DNA from: an uncultured Eubacterium sp.
GTDB taxonomy: Bacteria > Bacillota > Clostridia > Oscillospirales > Acutalibacteraceae
DNA: 6,565 bases
Assembly (NCBI GenBank): GCA_910577215.1
Contig: CAJTMQ010000037.1
Location: forward strand, 9,640 to 16,204
Direction: 5' to 3'
Positions 6,537 to 6,565 of this stretch are shown here, piece by piece. Position 1 is the stretch's first letter. Every line of letters starts with the position of its first letter. The position numbers were made by a program, and so were the translations under genes. The notes under the pieces were generated by a model. The model saw only the letters and a program-made list of their open reading frames with translations. It searched no databases and was not told where the DNA came from.

Positions 6537-6555
6537 AACGCTCCACCGGAGCGTT
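6537..6555. repeat. 8-bp GC-rich hairpin at the right edge
   Basis: AACGCTCC (6537-6544) and GGAGCGTT (6548-6555) form a perfect 8-base-pair stem with a 3-base loop. On the minus strand it is preceded by TTTTTAGGAG. Neither strand shows a T-run directly after the stem within the window, so a simple terminator is not clearly supported. It looks like the end of an intergenic repeat or a structural RNA stem. Confidence 0.5.
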
Positions 6556-6565
6556 CTCCTAAAAA

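Larger units (their letters stand above)
6395..6565. other. Structured non-coding leader before trmN6
   Basis: No gene is supported in these 171 bases. The part from about 6449 to 6565 is richer in G and C than the AT-rich stretch next to trmN6 and holds two perfect hairpins (6449-6466 and 6537-6555). It also has a 9-base direct repeat AATGAATTT (6464-6472 and 6504-6512). It should contain the trmN6 promoter, but I find no convincing -35/-10 pair. It may be the end of an upstream transcript, a regulatory leader or an intergenic repeat element. Confidence 0.5.

Noticed and set aside
1..6565. CRISPR array, tRNA, rRNA, riboswitch, phage or insertion sequence
   Set aside because: I found no regularly spaced repeats, cloverleaf, conserved RNA core, integrase or transposase text. 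The space is almost entirely filled by housekeeping-type and metabolic genes.

Overview
This window looks like ordinary chromosome from a low-GC, probably anaerobic Firmicute of the Clostridia (Oscillospiraceae/Ruminococcus-like). That placement is inferred from the roughly 40% GC by eye, the AGGAG-type ribosome binding sites, TTGACA/TATTAT promoters, a PflX-like radical SAM protein and an iron-dependent alcohol dehydrogenase. It also rests on the trmN6-rsmI gene pair, which matches the yabB/yabC neighbourhood of Bacillus. No taxonomic marker is present, so the placement is tentative. Every gene I can support lies on the minus strand and is read from right to left.

Right part (about 3982-6565). 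A 171-base non-coding leader (6395-6565) carries two perfect hairpins. It is followed by a three-gene, translationally coupled unit: a TrmN6-family tRNA adenine methyltransferase, RsmI (16S rRNA 2'-O-methyltransferase) and a COG1313/PflX-like radical SAM protein. Both junctions are 4-base ATGA overlaps. The first two genes are translation-apparatus modification genes; the substrate of the radical SAM protein is unknown.

Middle and left part (199-4004). A candidate promoter straddles the end of the radical SAM gene and starts a second compact unit. In order it holds an alpha/beta hydrolase (monoacylglycerol lipase/lysophospholipase type), an IolB-family 5-deoxy-glucuronate isomerase, an iron-containing alcohol dehydrogenase and an EamA/DMT transporter. 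The junctions are 6 bases, an 11-base overlap and a 1-base overlap (TAATG), so the four proteins probably work together. No other inositol-degradation gene is visible. I infer a small pathway on a sugar acid or deoxy-sugar acid: release, isomerise, oxidise or reduce, transport.

Left edge (1-202). A near-consensus promoter overlaps the stop codon of the transporter gene. It drives a well-spaced ribosome binding site and an ATG, but the reading frame closes after 35 codons. This is either an unrecognised small gene or the start of a broken one. It is the least explained item in the window. I see no rRNA, tRNA, CRISPR array, phage gene or insertion sequence.
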